Shown here: positions 1-8,864 of the stretch, piece after piece
How positions within the stretch are numbered: the first letter of the stretch is position 1
Layout of the letters: each line of letters starts with the position of its first letter
Notes under the pieces: generated by a model
Seen by the model: only the letters and a program-made list of their open reading frames with translations
Database searches by the model: none
Told to the model about the DNA's origin: nothing
Made by a program: the position numbers and the translations under genes
Assembly (NCBI GenBank): GCA_019232985.1
Contig: JAFAMW010000013.1
Coordinates: 20,338-84,337 of the forward strand
Direction: 5' to 3'
From: Roseateles sp.
GTDB lineage: Bacteria; Pseudomonadota; Gammaproteobacteria; Burkholderiales; Burkholderiaceae
Length of the DNA stretch: 64,000 bases

Positions 1-530
1 GCCCGCTCCAGCTCGCGCCGACGGCCAGCACGACGGCGCAGATGGCGCTCGGCGATGCGCTGGCCGTGGCGCTGCTCGACGCGCGTGGTTTCCGCGCCGA
101 GGACTTTGCGCGCTCGCACCCGGGCGGCGCGCTCGGGCGCAAGCTGCTGACGCTGGTGCGCGACCTCATGCGCGCGGGCGAAAGCCTGCCGCGCGTGAGC
201 GCTTCGACGCCCTTCACCGAAATGATGCGCGCCATGTCGGCCGGCGGCCTGGGCATGGCGGTGCTTGTCGGTGCCGACGATCGCATCGAAGGCATCTTCA
301 CCGACGGCGACCTGCGCCGCCTCGTCGAGAGCGGCCGCGACCTGCGGGCGCTGACGGCAGCGGAAGTCGCGCATGCGAATCCGCGCCGCGTCGCACCCGA
401 CGCGCTGGCCGTTGATGCGGCCGACGTGATGGAATCGGCGCGCATCACCGTCGTGCTCGTCGCGGACGCCGACGGCAAGCTGCTCGGTGCCGTGTCGATC
501 AACGACCTGATGCGCGCGAAAGTCATCTGA
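1..530 (+). CDS. kdsD: Arabinose-5-phosphate isomerase, C-terminal part (cut by window start)
   Basis: The reading frame is open from the first complete codon at position 3, so the 5' end lies outside the window. KdsD interconverts ribulose-5-phosphate and arabinose-5-phosphate, the first step of KDO synthesis for lipopolysaccharide in the cytoplasm. The visible part begins inside the SIS isomerase domain with the characteristic segment PTASTTAQMALGDALA, followed by two CBS domains (the first with GIFTDGDLRR, the second ending SINDLMRAKVI). The stop codon overlaps the start of kdsC, and kdsC is followed directly by lptC, the usual proteobacterial order. Identity is well supported by motif and context. 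Confidence 0.93.
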   Translation, partial: PLQLAPTASTTAQMALGDALAVALLDARGFRAEDFARSHPGGALGRKLLTLVRDLMRAGESLPRVSASTPFTEMMRAMSAGGLGMAVLVGADDRIEGIFTDGDLRRLVESGRDLRALTAAEVAHANPRRVAPDALAVDAADVMESARITVVLVADADGKLLGAVSINDLMRAKVI

Positions 531-1108
531 TGCAGCCGGCACTGAGTTTTCCGCCGGAGCTGCTGCTCAAGGCCCAGGGCCCGGGACTGGGCTTGAAGGC
601 CGCGATCTTCGATGTCGACGGCGTGCTGACCGATGGCCGCATCTACATCGGCGAGAGCGGCGAGGCGTTCAAGGCCTTCGCCACGCTGGACGGCCACGGC
701 ATGAAGCTGCTGGCGCAGGCGGGCATCGAGCCCATCGTCATCACGGGCCGCGACTCGGCGGCGGTGCGCCGTCGCGTCGCCGACCTGGGCCTGAAGCACG
801 CAGTCTTCGGCGCCAAGGACAAGCTGGTGGCCGCAACGCCCCTGCTCGCGCAGATGGGCCTGGACTGGCCGCAGGTGGCGGCCATGGGCGACGACTGGCC
901 TGACCTGCCGCTGCTGACGCGCGCCGGTTTCGCCTGCGCGCCACCGCAGGCGCATGCCGAGGTGCTCGCGATCGCCCACCACGTCACCACCGCAGCAGCC
1001 GGCCACGGCGCGGCGCGCGAGTTCTGCGACCTGATGCTGATGGCCAGCGGCCATTACGCACGCTTGTTCGCCGGCCATCTCGACACGCTCGACGGGGGCG
1101 CACCCTGA
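530..1108 (+). CDS. kdsC: 3-deoxy-D-manno-octulosonate 8-phosphate phosphatase
   Basis: KdsC dephosphorylates KDO-8-phosphate to KDO in the cytoplasm, a step of inner-core lipopolysaccharide synthesis. The 192-residue protein is a HAD phosphatase of the small KdsC type. Motif I is DVDGVLTDG with the nucleophile and acid aspartates at residues 28 and 30. Motif II lies in VITGRDS, the conserved lysine in GAKDKL, and motif IV in MGDDWPDLP. Length is close to the family norm of 170-190. The ATG overlaps the kdsD stop by one base, and its TGA shares a base with the lptC ATG, so the three genes are probably translationally coupled. Confidence 0.95.
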   Translation: MQPALSFPPELLLKAQGPGLGLKAAIFDVDGVLTDGRIYIGESGEAFKAFATLDGHGMKLLAQAGIEPIVITGRDSAAVRRRVADLGLKHAVFGAKDKLVAATPLLAQMGLDWPQVAAMGDDWPDLPLLTRAGFACAPPQAHAEVLAIAHHVTTAAAGHGAAREFCDLMLMASGHYARLFAGHLDTLDGGAP

Positions 1109-1785
1109 TGGCGTCAGGCCCGCTGACTCCGCTGGCGCCGCCGGCCGGCGGGCCGCGCCGCGAGCTGCCGTCGTGGACCTGGCGGGTCCAGGCCCTGGTC
1201 AGCAGCTGGCTGCCCTTGTTCCTGATGAGCCTGCTGGCCGTCGGGACCGCGTGGCTGGTCAAGAACACGCCGCTGGCCGGCGGCCCGCAGACAGCCGCGC
1301 CGCTGCGCCACGTGCCGGACTACCGCATGCAGCATTTCGAGCTCGAGCGCATCGGCGCCGACGGGCTGCTGCGTGTGCGCGTCGAGGGCGAGGCGCTGCG
1401 CCACTATCCCGATACCGACACGGTCGAGATCGACGGCGTCAGCGTGCGCGCCATCTCGCCCAACGGCGGGCAGATCCTCGCCACGGCGGCGCGCGCCATC
1501 TCCAACGGCGACGCAAGCCAGCTTCAGCTCATCGGCGACGTGCATCTGCGCCGCTTCGACCCGGGCCAGCAGCCCGAGCAGGATGTGCCGCGCGCCGTCG
1601 TGCGCGGCGACTTCGTCGAGGCGCTGTCCGATGCGCAGATCATGCGTTCGCACCTGCCCGTCGATGTCGACTTCATGGGCGGAACGATGCACAGCGACCA
1701 GGGCTTCGTCTACGACCACCTGCGCGGCACGGTGGTCCTCAGCGGACGTTCGCACGCGCAGTTCCAGCCCGGGTCCAAACGGTGA
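1108..1785 (+). CDS. lptC: LPS export ABC transporter periplasmic protein LptC
   Basis: LptC is the bitopic inner-membrane protein that links the LptBFG extractor to the periplasmic LptA bridge. The 225-residue product has a single hydrophobic segment at about residues 30-52, followed by a beta-rich domain with the LptC-type stretch PDYRMQHFELERIGADG and the later THSDQG-like segment GGTMHSDQGFVYD near the C-terminus. Position directly after kdsC is the classical location. lptA and lptB are not next; an SDR gene starts instead at the overlapping GTG, so the usual kdsC-lptC-lptA-lptB run is broken here. Confidence 0.9.
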   Translation: MASGPLTPLAPPAGGPRRELPSWTWRVQALVSSWLPLFLMSLLAVGTAWLVKNTPLAGGPQTAAPLRHVPDYRMQHFELERIGADGLLRVRVEGEALRHYPDTDTVEIDGVSVRAISPNGGQILATAARAISNGDASQLQLIGDVHLRRFDPGQQPEQDVPRAVVRGDFVEALSDAQIMRSHLPVDVDFMGGTMHSDQGFVYDHLRGTVVLSGRSHAQFQPGSKR

Positions 1786-2555
1786 GCGGGCTGGTCTTTA
1801 TCACGGGTGCTTCCAGCGGCATCGGCCAGGCCCTGGCGCTCGAATACGCGCGCAGCGGCTGGCGCCTGGCGCTCGTGGCGCGGCGCGATGCGGTTTTGCG
1901 CGAATGGACTGCGGCCCAGGGCCTCGGGCCCGAGCGCTGTGCCATCTACGCCGCCGACGTGGCCGATGGTGCCTCGATCGCCGCGGCGGCCCTGGCCTGC
2001 ATCGCCAGCCAGGGCCTGCCCGATGTCGTGATCGCCAATGCCGGGATCAGCGTGGGCGTGGACACGGCCGAGGCCGAGGACCTCGCGGTCATCGAGCAGG
2101 TCTATCGCACCAATGTGTTCGGGCTGGCGGCGACCTTCCAGCCCTTTATTGCGCCGATGCGCGCGCGCCGCAGCGGAACGCTGGTCGGGGTGGCCAGCGT
2201 CGCCGGCATCCGTGGCCTGCCGGGGCATGCGGCGTACAGCGGCTCCAAGGCCGCGGTCATCAGCCATTGCGAGAGCCTGCGCGCCGAGTGCCGCGAGTCG
2301 AACGTGCGCGTCGTCACCATCGCGCCGGGCTATGTGGCGACGCCGCTGACGAGTCGCAACCCCTTCCGGATGCCCTTCCTGATGCGGCCGGAGGACTTCG
2401 CGCGGCGCGCCGTGCGGACCATTGCGGCCGGCACGAGTTATCGCGTGATCCCTTGGCAGATGGGCGTGGTCGCCAAAGTCCTGCGCCTGTTGCCCGATGG
2501 CCTGTTCGACCGCATCTTCGCCAAACAGCCGCGCAAGCCGCGGGCGGGCCACTAA
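1782..2555 (+). CDS. Short-chain dehydrogenase/reductase, unknown substrate
   Basis: This 257-residue protein has the classical SDR fold: nucleotide-binding TGASSGIG near residue 8, NAG in VIANAGIS, catalytic serine in GVASVAG, and YSGSK. I chose GTG at 1782 because it overlaps the lptC stop as GTGA and puts the beta1 strand (VFITGASSGIG) immediately after the start; longer frames only run antisense-like through lptC. The overlap implies co-expression with kdsC-lptC. The substrate cannot be read from sequence. A link with envelope biogenesis is suggested only by its position. Confidence 0.85.
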   Translation: MSGLVFITGASSGIGQALALEYARSGWRLALVARRDAVLREWTAAQGLGPERCAIYAADVADGASIAAAALACIASQGLPDVVIANAGISVGVDTAEAEDLAVIEQVYRTNVFGLAATFQPFIAPMRARRSGTLVGVASVAGIRGLPGHAAYSGSKAAVISHCESLRAECRESNVRVVTIAPGYVATPLTSRNPFRMPFLMRPEDFARRAVRTIAAGTSYRVIPWQMGVVAKVLRLLPDGLFDRIFAKQPRKPRAGH

Positions 2556-2594
2556 AGTCGCCGCGGCGGCATCGATGCAAATGGAGAGGCAATG

Positions 2595-2621
2595 AAAAAG
2601 GGCGTCCGAAGACGCCCTTTC
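2595..2621 (-). terminator. Rho-independent terminator with UUCG tetraloop
   Basis: A perfect 10-bp stem (2597-2606 with 2611-2620) closes on a loop that reads C(UUCG)G on the minus strand, the extra-stable tetraloop. On that strand it is followed by a run of five T. It lies just beyond the stop of the RRM gene, so it terminates that transcript. Since the stem is symmetric it may also stop the SDR transcript arriving from the other side. Confidence 0.85.
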
Positions 2622-2642
2622 TTGTGTGCCGGTAGCCGGGAA

Positions 2643-3161
2643 TCAGTACTCGCCGTAGCCGCCGCCCGAGCGGCCGCTGCCGCTGTAGCCGCCGCCACCG
2701 CCGGAACGGCCGCCGCCGCCGTAGCCACCACGGCCACCGCCGCCGTAACCACCGCCGCCGCCTTCGCCGCCGCCGAAGCCGCCGCGACCACCACCGTAGC
2801 CGCCACCGCCACCGCCGCCGCCGAAGCCGCCGCGACCACCGCCGCCGCCGCCACCGAAGCCGCCGCGACCACCGCCGCCGCCGCCGAAGCCGCCACCACC
2901 GCCCGGACGCTCTTCGCGCGGACGGGCGACGTTCACGACGATGGCACGGCCTTCCAGAGGCTGGCCGTTCATGCCGTTGATCGCGGATTGCGCTTCAGCG
3001 TCGGAAGCCATTTCGACGAAACCGAAGCCCTTGGAGCGGCCCGTTTCGCGATCCATCATCACACGTGCAGACGTCACCGTGCCGAATTGCCCGAAGGCGT
3101 CTTGCAGCGACTGATCGCGCACACTGTAGGCGAGGTTGCCCACATAAAGCTTGTTTCCCAT
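2643..3161 (-). CDS. Glycine-rich RRM RNA-binding protein
   Basis: The 172-residue protein has one N-terminal RNA recognition motif (residues about 3-80) with RNP2 LYVGNL and RNP1 KGFGFVEM, then a basic spacer and a long low-complexity tail of G, R, F and Y repeats such as GGGRGGFGGG and GGYGGG. The architecture is that of the cold- or stress-induced bacterial glycine-rich RNA-binding proteins found in Burkholderiales and cyanobacteria. A purine-rich ribosome site (AAAGGG) precedes the ATG, and a strong terminator follows the stop. The gene is monocistronic. The tail is probably disordered and could help RNA condensation; that role is inferred. Confidence 0.92.
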   Translation of the reverse strand: MGNKLYVGNLAYSVRDQSLQDAFGQFGTVTSARVMMDRETGRSKGFGFVEMASDAEAQSAINGMNGQPLEGRAIVVNVARPREERPGGGGGFGGGGGGRGGFGGGGGGGRGGFGGGGGGGGYGGGRGGFGGGEGGGGGYGGGGRGGYGGGGRSGGGGGYSGSGRSGGGYGEY

Positions 3162-3382
3162 GGGGAAGCCCTTTCGATACTCAAAAAACCAGGTGGAGCT
3201 TCAACCCATCGTGAACCATTCAAGCGAAGGCGCGGCTTCCAGACACAGGCAAATCTCATTATGGGCTGAGGCCCAAATTACAAGCCTAGGCCTTTTTGGG
3301 GAGTGTTGTTTTTAAGGTTCTAGCAATAACCCGTAGTAATGCACGGTTTCGGCCAGTTTGGGCTGGCTATCATCCCGGCCTC

Positions 3383-4294
3383 ATGGGCCGGTCCGATCGA
3401 AAACTCACTCTGCAGGCGCTCGAGCGGGTTCTCGGCAGCCTCGACGCACCGCGCAACGGTTCGGCGCTCTACGCCCTGTTGTGCACCTTCTGTGCCGCGG
3501 GCTTGCTGCTGGCTTCTTCGGAGTCGGCGCTGGCGCGGGAAGATTCTTTCTGGGGCGCGGTCTGGGCCGGGCTGGCACTGGCGTGCGCCTTTTTCGGCCT
3601 GAACGCCACCGGGCTGATGCTGATGGACCAGGCGCGCGGCGAGCCGGTTCGCGACATCCTTGACGCCTTGCTGGACGCCTTCGGACGTGCGCACCGTGTG
3701 CTGGGCGTGCTGGCGCTGGTGCTTTGTGCCGCGGGCGGCGTCCTGGCCGCGCTCGTCGGCCTGCTCTGGCTGGCGCGCCAGCCGGTGATCGGCGCGCCGC
3801 TGTTCACCGTGACCGTGCCTGTCGGCGTGGTACTGCTCGGCATCATGGGCCTGGCCGGGGCCGTGCTGGTCGGGCCGCTGGTCGGCCCGTCGATCTGGAG
3901 CGGCCTGGGCGTGGGCGCGACGGTGCGCCTGCTCTGGCGCCTGCTGCGTCGCGATCTGGTCGAATGCGCGGCCCTGATGCTGCTGGTGATGGCGCTGACC
4001 ACGGGCGTGACGGCGCTGATCAGCTTTGTCGTCGTCGGCGGCGGGCGCGTGCTGGCCCAGCTCGCCGTCTGGATCGTCGGCATCGACCTGCCGCCGCAGC
4101 AGCTGATGGCTGGGCTGTTCGGCTACGGGCTGCGCGCCGCCGGTGCGGCGGGTGCGCCGGTGGCGCACTCACCGCTGGGCGCGGGGGCGCTGGTCGGCGG
4201 CGGCGTGGTGTTCGCGGTGGCGCTGGTGCTGCCGACGCTGGTCTACCTGCGCGGCTGCTGCGCGGTCTTCCTGGCTCTCAACGAAGCGGACTGA
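3383..4294 (+). CDS. Multi-pass membrane protein of unknown function
   Basis: I do not recognise a named family. From the ATG at 3383 the product is 303 residues, with about six to seven hydrophobic stretches, for example LYALLCTFCAAGLLLAS near residue 30, FFGLNATGLMLM near 70, a pair around 105-165, MLLVMALTTGVTALISFVVV near 200 and VVFAVALVLPTLVYLRG near the end. The frame is open further upstream to 3296, but that extension is not hydrophobic and lacks a ribosome site. The stop abuts the marC ATG with no gap, suggesting co-transcription. An integral inner-membrane protein is clear; no substrate or enzymatic motif is visible. Confidence 0.75.
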   Translation: MGRSDRKLTLQALERVLGSLDAPRNGSALYALLCTFCAAGLLLASSESALAREDSFWGAVWAGLALACAFFGLNATGLMLMDQARGEPVRDILDALLDAFGRAHRVLGVLALVLCAAGGVLAALVGLLWLARQPVIGAPLFTVTVPVGVVLLGIMGLAGAVLVGPLVGPSIWSGLGVGATVRLLWRLLRRDLVECAALMLLVMALTTGVTALISFVVVGGGRVLAQLAVWIVGIDLPPQQLMAGLFGYGLRAAGAAGAPVAHSPLGAGALVGGGVVFAVALVLPTLVYLRGCCAVFLALNEAD

Positions 4295-4933
4295 ATGGAT
4301 ATCTACAAGCCTCTCGTCGCACTGGTCGCGATCGTCAATCCGGTCGGCGTGGTGCCCTTCTTCATCCACTTCACGAGCCGCTTTTCGCGCGAGGCGCGCA
4401 AGCGAACCATCATGGTCAGCAGCTTCAGCGCCTTCGTGGTGATCGCGACGAGCGCGCTGTTCGGCCTCAAGGTGATCGAGTTCTTCGGCATCTCGCTGGC
4501 GTCCTTCCAGGTCGGCGGCGGGGCGCTGCTGTTCATCAGCTCGCTGCAGATGCTCAACGCGCAGCCGGCCGAGTCCAAGAGTACCGACGTCGACGAAGGC
4601 GCGAGCAAGGCCGACGCGGGCGCCAGCATCGCCGTGGTGCCGCTGACGATCCCGCTGCTGACCGGCCCGGCGACGATCTCGACCATGGTCATCTACGCCG
4701 AGAAGACGCGCCACTGGTGGGAGCTGGCGGTGCTGGTCGGCTACGGCGTCGTGGTGGGGCTGATCACGATCGCGGTGTTCTCGGCCGCGGGCAAGATCGC
4801 CAAGGTGCTCGGCCAGACGGGCATCAACATCATGACGCGGCTCATGGGCCTGATCCTCGCGGCGCTGGCCGTGGAGCTCTTGTCCGACGGCCTGATCAAG
4901 CTGTTCCCGGTGCTGGCCGGCAGCCCCAATTGA
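4295..4933 (+). CDS. MarC family integral membrane protein
   Basis: The 212-residue product begins with the MarC/UPF0056 signature segment (ALVAIVNPVGVVPFF) and has about six membrane spans, including VPLTIPLLTGPATISTMV and a C-terminal GINIMTRLMGLILAALAVE, which is typical of the family. MarC proteins sit in the inner membrane. An early link to multiple antibiotic resistance was not upheld and their function is unknown. The start codon directly follows the stop of the preceding membrane-protein gene. Confidence 0.9.
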   Translation: MDIYKPLVALVAIVNPVGVVPFFIHFTSRFSREARKRTIMVSSFSAFVVIATSALFGLKVIEFFGISLASFQVGGGALLFISSLQMLNAQPAESKSTDVDEGASKADAGASIAVVPLTIPLLTGPATISTMVIYAEKTRHWWELAVLVGYGVVVGLITIAVFSAAGKIAKVLGQTGINIMTRLMGLILAALAVELLSDGLIKLFPVLAGSPN

Positions 4934-4963
4934 CGCTGGCGGCCGAGCGTCGATGATTGCTTG

Positions 4964-6592
4964 ATGGCCGCCCAGTTCGACACCATCATCGTCGGCGCCG
5001 GCACGGCCGGCTGCCTGCTCGCCAACCGCCTCAGCCGCAATCCGCGCCGGCGCGTGCTGCTGCTCGAAGCGGGCGGCCGCGACGACTACCACTGGATCCA
5101 CATCCCGGTCGGCTACCTGTACTGCATCGGCAACCCGCGCACCGACTGGCTCTACCAGACCGAACCCGCCGCGGGCCTGAACGGCCGTTCGCTGCGCTAC
5201 CCGCGCGGCAAGGTGCTCGGCGGCTCGTCGAGCATCAACGGCATGATCTACATGCGCGGCCAGGCGCGTGACTACGACGGCTGGGCCGAGCAGCTCGGCG
5301 ACGCCGAATGGTCCTGGGACGCCTGCCTGCCCTTCTTCAAGCAGCACGAGAACCATTGGCGCGGCGCCGACGAGATGCACGGCGCCGGCGGCGAGTGGCG
5401 CGTCGAGCGCCAGCGCCTGTCGTGGCCCATCCTCGATGCCTTCGCGCAAGCGGCCCAGCAGGCCGGGATCCCGGCGAGCGCGGATTTCAACCGTGGCGAC
5501 AACGAAGGCGTCGGTTACTTCGAGGTCAACCAGCGGCGCGGCTGGCGCTGGAACACGGCCAAGGCTTTCTTGCGGCCGACCTGCCTGGGCCGGCCCAACT
5601 TCGAGCTCTGGACCGGCGCCCAGGTGAAGCGTCTCGTGCTGACCCGCACCGATGGCCAGTTGAGCTGCAATGGCGCCGTGGTCCAGACGCCGAACGGCGC
5701 GGAGGTCGTGACGCTGCGCCCTGGCGGCGAACTGCTGCTCGCGGCCGGGGCGATCGGCTCGCCGCAGATCCTGCAGCTCTCCGGCGTCGGGCCGGCTGAG
5801 CACCTGCGGTCGCTGGGCATCGAGGTCCGCGAAGACCTGCCCGGCGTCGGCGCCAACCTGCAGGATCACCTGCAGATCCGTGCCGTCTACCAGGTCAGCG
5901 GCGCGAAGACGCTCAACACGCGCGCCGCGCATTGGTGGGGCAAGGCCGGCATCGGTCTCGAATACCTGCTGCGGCGCAGCGGCCCGATGAGCATGGCGCC
6001 CTCGCAGCTCGGCGCGTTCGCCAAGAGCTCGCCCGAGCAGGCGGGGCCCGACTTGCAATATCACGTGCAACCGCTGTCGCTGGACGCCTTCGGCGAGCCG
6101 CTGCACCGCTTCAATGCCTTCACGGCGAGCGTGTGCAATCTGCAGCCGACGAGCCGCGGGACCGTGCTGATCCGCTCGGCCGACCGCAAGGATGCGCCGG
6201 CCATCGCGCCCAACTACCTCGCCACCGACGAGGACCGGCGCGTCGCTGCCGAGAGCCTGCGCCTGACGCGCCGCATCGTCGCGCAGCCTGCGCTGGCGCC
6301 GTTTGCGCCCCAGGAATACAAGCCTGGCCCGCAGTTCCAGACCGACGAGGAACTCGCTCGCCTGGCCGGCGACATCGCCACGACGATCTTCCACCCGGTC
6401 GGCACCTGCAGGATGGGCCGTGCTGATGATGGCCAGGCCGTCGTCGACGCGCGGCTGCGCGTGCGCGGCGTTGCCGGCCTGCGCGTGGTCGACGCCAGCG
6501 TCATGCCGACCATCACGCGCGGCAACACCAACTCGCCGACGCTGATGATTGCCGAGAAGGCCGCGGCCTGGATCGAGGCCGATCGGGCCTGA
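4964..6592 (+). CDS. GMC family FAD-dependent oxidoreductase (choline/alcohol dehydrogenase-like)
   Basis: This 542-residue flavoprotein has all main GMC features: FAD-binding GAGTAGCLLANRLS at residues 10-23, GMC signature 1 around GKVLGGSSSINGMIYMRG, signature 2 around GAIGSPQILQLSGVGP, the catalytic-histidine region FHPVGTCRMG and the C-terminal segment DASVMPTITRGNTNSPTLM. I took the ATG at 4964; a TTG one codon upstream is also in frame. Relatives oxidise choline, alcohols or polyethylene glycol, passing electrons to quinones or oxygen. The actual substrate is not evident. No betaine aldehyde dehydrogenase is adjacent, so calling it betA would be unsafe. Confidence 0.9.
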   Translation: MAAQFDTIIVGAGTAGCLLANRLSRNPRRRVLLLEAGGRDDYHWIHIPVGYLYCIGNPRTDWLYQTEPAAGLNGRSLRYPRGKVLGGSSSINGMIYMRGQARDYDGWAEQLGDAEWSWDACLPFFKQHENHWRGADEMHGAGGEWRVERQRLSWPILDAFAQAAQQAGIPASADFNRGDNEGVGYFEVNQRRGWRWNTAKAFLRPTCLGRPNFELWTGAQVKRLVLTRTDGQLSCNGAVVQTPNGAEVVTLRPGGELLLAAGAIGSPQILQLSGVGPAEHLRSLGIEVREDLPGVGANLQDHLQIRAVYQVSGAKTLNTRAAHWWGKAGIGLEYLLRRSGPMSMAPSQLGAFAKSSPEQAGPDLQYHVQPLSLDAFGEPLHRFNAFTASVCNLQPTSRGTVLIRSADRKDAPAIAPNYLATDEDRRVAAESLRLTRRIVAQPALAPFAPQEYKPGPQFQTDEELARLAGDIATTIFHPVGTCRMGRADDGQAVVDARLRVRGVAGLRVVDASVMPTITRGNTNSPTLMIAEKAAAWIEADRA

Positions 6593-6607
6593 GTCGGCCC
6601 TGCCGGC

Positions 6608-7987
6608 TTACGCGCCGAAGCGCTTGGCGAGCCAGGCCAGCAGCGTGCGGATCGTCTGCGCCTCGCCGCCGGCCGGGCGGCCCGGGCGTGAGCCGTCGTT
6701 GGCCGCGTAGAGGTCGATGTGCAGCCAGTCCTGGCCGGCCGGGATGAAGTATTCGAGGAACAGCGCCGCATTGATGGCGCCGCCCTTGGGGCCCTTGCCG
6801 GTATTGACGATGTCGGCGATGTCGCTCGCGATGCCCGGCTTGTACGGCGCCCACAGCGGCATGTGCCACATCGGGTCGTCCAGCTGCAGGCCCAGGTCGA
6901 CGAGCTCGCGCGCCAGCGCGGTGTCGCGGGTGAACAGGGCCGGCAGCTCCGGGCCGAGCGCCACGCGCGCCGCGCCAGTCAGCGTGGCCATGTCGACGAT
7001 CAGGTCGGGCTTGTGCTCGGCCGCGTAGGCCAGCGCGTCGCAAAGAATGACGCGGCCTTCGGCGTCGGTGTTGCCGATCTCGATGTGCAGGCCGGCGCGC
7101 GTCTTGAACACATCGCCGGGGCGGTAGGCGTTGCCCGCGATGGCGTTCTCGACAGCCGGGATCAGGAGCTGCAGGCGCACCGGCAGCTTGAACGCCATCA
7201 CAAGCGCGGCCAGGCCCAGGGCGTTGGCGGCGCCGCCCATGTCCTTCTTCATCTGGCGCATGCCTTCGGCGCTCTTGATGTCGAGGCCGCCGGAGTCGAA
7301 GCACACGCCCTTGCCGACGAGGGTCAGGCGCGGATGCTTGTCGCTGCCCCAGTTCAGCTCGATCAGCCGGGGCGCGCGCTCGGCGGCCCGGCCGACGGCG
7401 TGGATGGCCGGGAAGTTCTTCTTGAGCAGCTCGTCGCCGACGACCTGCTTGAACTTCGCGCCGTGCTGCTTCGCGACCACCTCGACCGCGCGCGCCAGTT
7501 CCGCGGGCCCGAGCGCCTCGGCCGGCGTATTGACCAGGTCGCGCGTCGCGGCGATCACGGTCGCCTGCGCCAGGCCGCGCTCGGCGGCGGCGCTGGGCGC
7601 AAGCCAGAGCGTGGCCGGCGCGCGGCCGGGCTTCTTGTAGAGGTCGAAGCGATAGGCGCCGAGCTCCCAGGAAAGGGCGGCGGCCTCTGCATCCAGTGCC
7701 AGGCCTGTCTCTGCAAGCTTGTAGACGCCTTCGGGCAGCGCCATCGGCAGTGCGGCCAGCGCCCACGGGTGGTCGGCGCGCTCGACGCCGGCGAAGACCT
7801 GGCCGAGCCGGCCGTCCGGTCCGGGAACCAGGGCGAGGCTGTCGGGCGCGCCCTTGAATCCGTTCGTGGAAAGCCATGCGCGGGTCGCGGCCGGCAGGCT
7901 GGCTTCGAGTTTGGCGAAGCCTGCGCGATCGATGGCGACGATGGGGACGGCGGTGGCCGGTGCGGCCTTCTTGAGTTGGACAGTCAT
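6608..7987 (-). CDS. M17 leucyl aminopeptidase family protein
   Basis: A 459-residue member of the dinuclear-zinc M17 peptidases. The metal-binding and catalytic region is intact: GKGVCFDSGGLDIKS with the metal lysine and aspartate nearby, and the family signature NTDAEGR followed by DALAYA. The N-terminal domain is shorter than PepA of E. coli. The ATG at 7987 (MTVQLKKAAPA) was chosen over an in-frame start 96 bases upstream because the extra residues do not resemble the family. The enzyme removes N-terminal residues from peptides in the cytoplasm. It converges with the GMC gene, which ends only 15 bases away. Confidence 0.92.
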   Translation of the reverse strand: MTVQLKKAAPATAVPIVAIDRAGFAKLEASLPAATRAWLSTNGFKGAPDSLALVPGPDGRLGQVFAGVERADHPWALAALPMALPEGVYKLAETGLALDAEAAALSWELGAYRFDLYKKPGRAPATLWLAPSAAAERGLAQATVIAATRDLVNTPAEALGPAELARAVEVVAKQHGAKFKQVVGDELLKKNFPAIHAVGRAAERAPRLIELNWGSDKHPRLTLVGKGVCFDSGGLDIKSAEGMRQMKKDMGGAANALGLAALVMAFKLPVRLQLLIPAVENAIAGNAYRPGDVFKTRAGLHIEIGNTDAEGRVILCDALAYAAEHKPDLIVDMATLTGAARVALGPELPALFTRDTALARELVDLGLQLDDPMWHMPLWAPYKPGIASDIADIVNTGKGPKGGAINAALFLEYFIPAGQDWLHIDLYAANDGSRPGRPAGGEAQTIRTLLAWLAKRFGA

Positions 7988-8130
7988 GGCGGAGGTATGG
8001 ATGGCCGCGCTGGCGGCGAGGCCGCCATTCTCCCTCGCAAAGATTTGTTGCATCTGGATGTCAACCCCCGACAGGGGCTTCACGTTTCTCCCTCATGCCC
8101 GTCAAGGGACGTGACCGATCAGGCTCCGCC

Positions 8131-8286
8131 ATGAAGAACCAGACCCACAGCGCTTCCGGCACCCGCCGCCTCCCGCCGCCCGAATGGAACGGCGACAAAG
8201 GCCGTAAACACGAGGCCTTCAACGCCGCCGTCGGCAGCGACCGCCGCACCATGGCACGTGCCATGCGGCTGGATCGCAAGCGCTAA
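8131..8286 (+). CDS. Small basic protein of unknown function (51 aa)
   Basis: A short frame from ATG 8131 to TAA encodes a 51-residue, strongly basic hydrophilic protein (for example GDKGRKHEAFNAAVG and a C-terminal RAMRLDRKR). Third codon positions are almost all G or C, as in neighbouring real genes, which supports coding on this strand. It has no signal or membrane segment. I cannot assign a family. It lies upstream of a small membrane protein, separated by a gap that holds two short hairpins. Confidence 0.55.
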   Translation: MKNQTHSASGTRRLPPPEWNGDKGRKHEAFNAAVGSDRRTMARAMRLDRKR

Positions 8287-8373
8287 ACAGCTTCGGAAGT
8301 CCCCTGGTATGCAGGGATTTACACTGGAGCCGCTTGCCGCAAAATGCGGCATGAAGATTCCAGGGAGCCGTCC

Positions 8374-8856
8374 ATGAGACGCGTGCGTCGTTTCGCTGCC
8401 TTCGCTTCCGGGGTGCTGCTGTACGGCACCGCCATCCTGGCCAGCACGCTGGTCGACAAAGACCTTTTGCTGGCGCCGATACGCAGCTTCATCGCCGGAA
8501 GGTACCTGGCGACCTTGGCTGCCGCCGCCATCACCGCCCTGTTCATCTTTCTCCTGGCCTTTGTCTGGGGTTTCATCACCCTGCGTCCGCGCCAAGGTGA
8601 TCGGCGCCTGCTGACGAGCTGGTGCATGGGAGGCATCGTGCTGGCCTGGATGAGCAGCATGGTCGCCGGCCTGTTTGTCCTGGCCTTGCAGCGCGCCGAC
8701 CACCGGCCCGACCTGATAGGCCTGCTGCTGTCGTCGGGCGTGCCGCCGCTGTGGGGCCTGCTCAATGTCATTGCCGTTTTCGCTGGCGCCATACTGGCGA
8801 GCATGACCGTGCGCAGCGGTCTGACGGCGGTGTCGCTGACGCGTCGGCCCGCCTGA
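8374..8856 (+). CDS. Small four-helix membrane protein, unknown function
   Basis: From ATG 8374 (ribosome site AGGGAG just upstream) the product is 160 residues with four clear hydrophobic helices: FAAFASGVLLYGTAILAS, ATLAAAAITALFIFLLAFVW, GGIVLAWMSSMVAGLFVLAL and LWGLLNVIAVFAGAILASM. Loops are short and positively charged. No family is recognised. A 7-bp hairpin (8335-8351, loop AAA) sits in its leader. The gene ends where the DTW-domain gene begins, so the two may be co-transcribed. Confidence 0.7.
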   Translation: MRRVRRFAAFASGVLLYGTAILASTLVDKDLLLAPIRSFIAGRYLATLAAAAITALFIFLLAFVWGFITLRPRQGDRRLLTSWCMGGIVLAWMSSMVAGLFVLALQRADHRPDLIGLLLSSGVPPLWGLLNVIAVFAGAILASMTVRSGLTAVSLTRRPA

Positions 8857-8864
8857 ACAAGGAC

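Noticed and set aside
2592..3269. Alanine-rich frame opposite the RRM gene
   Set aside because: It is the complement of the glycine repeats of the RRM protein and runs through its terminator.
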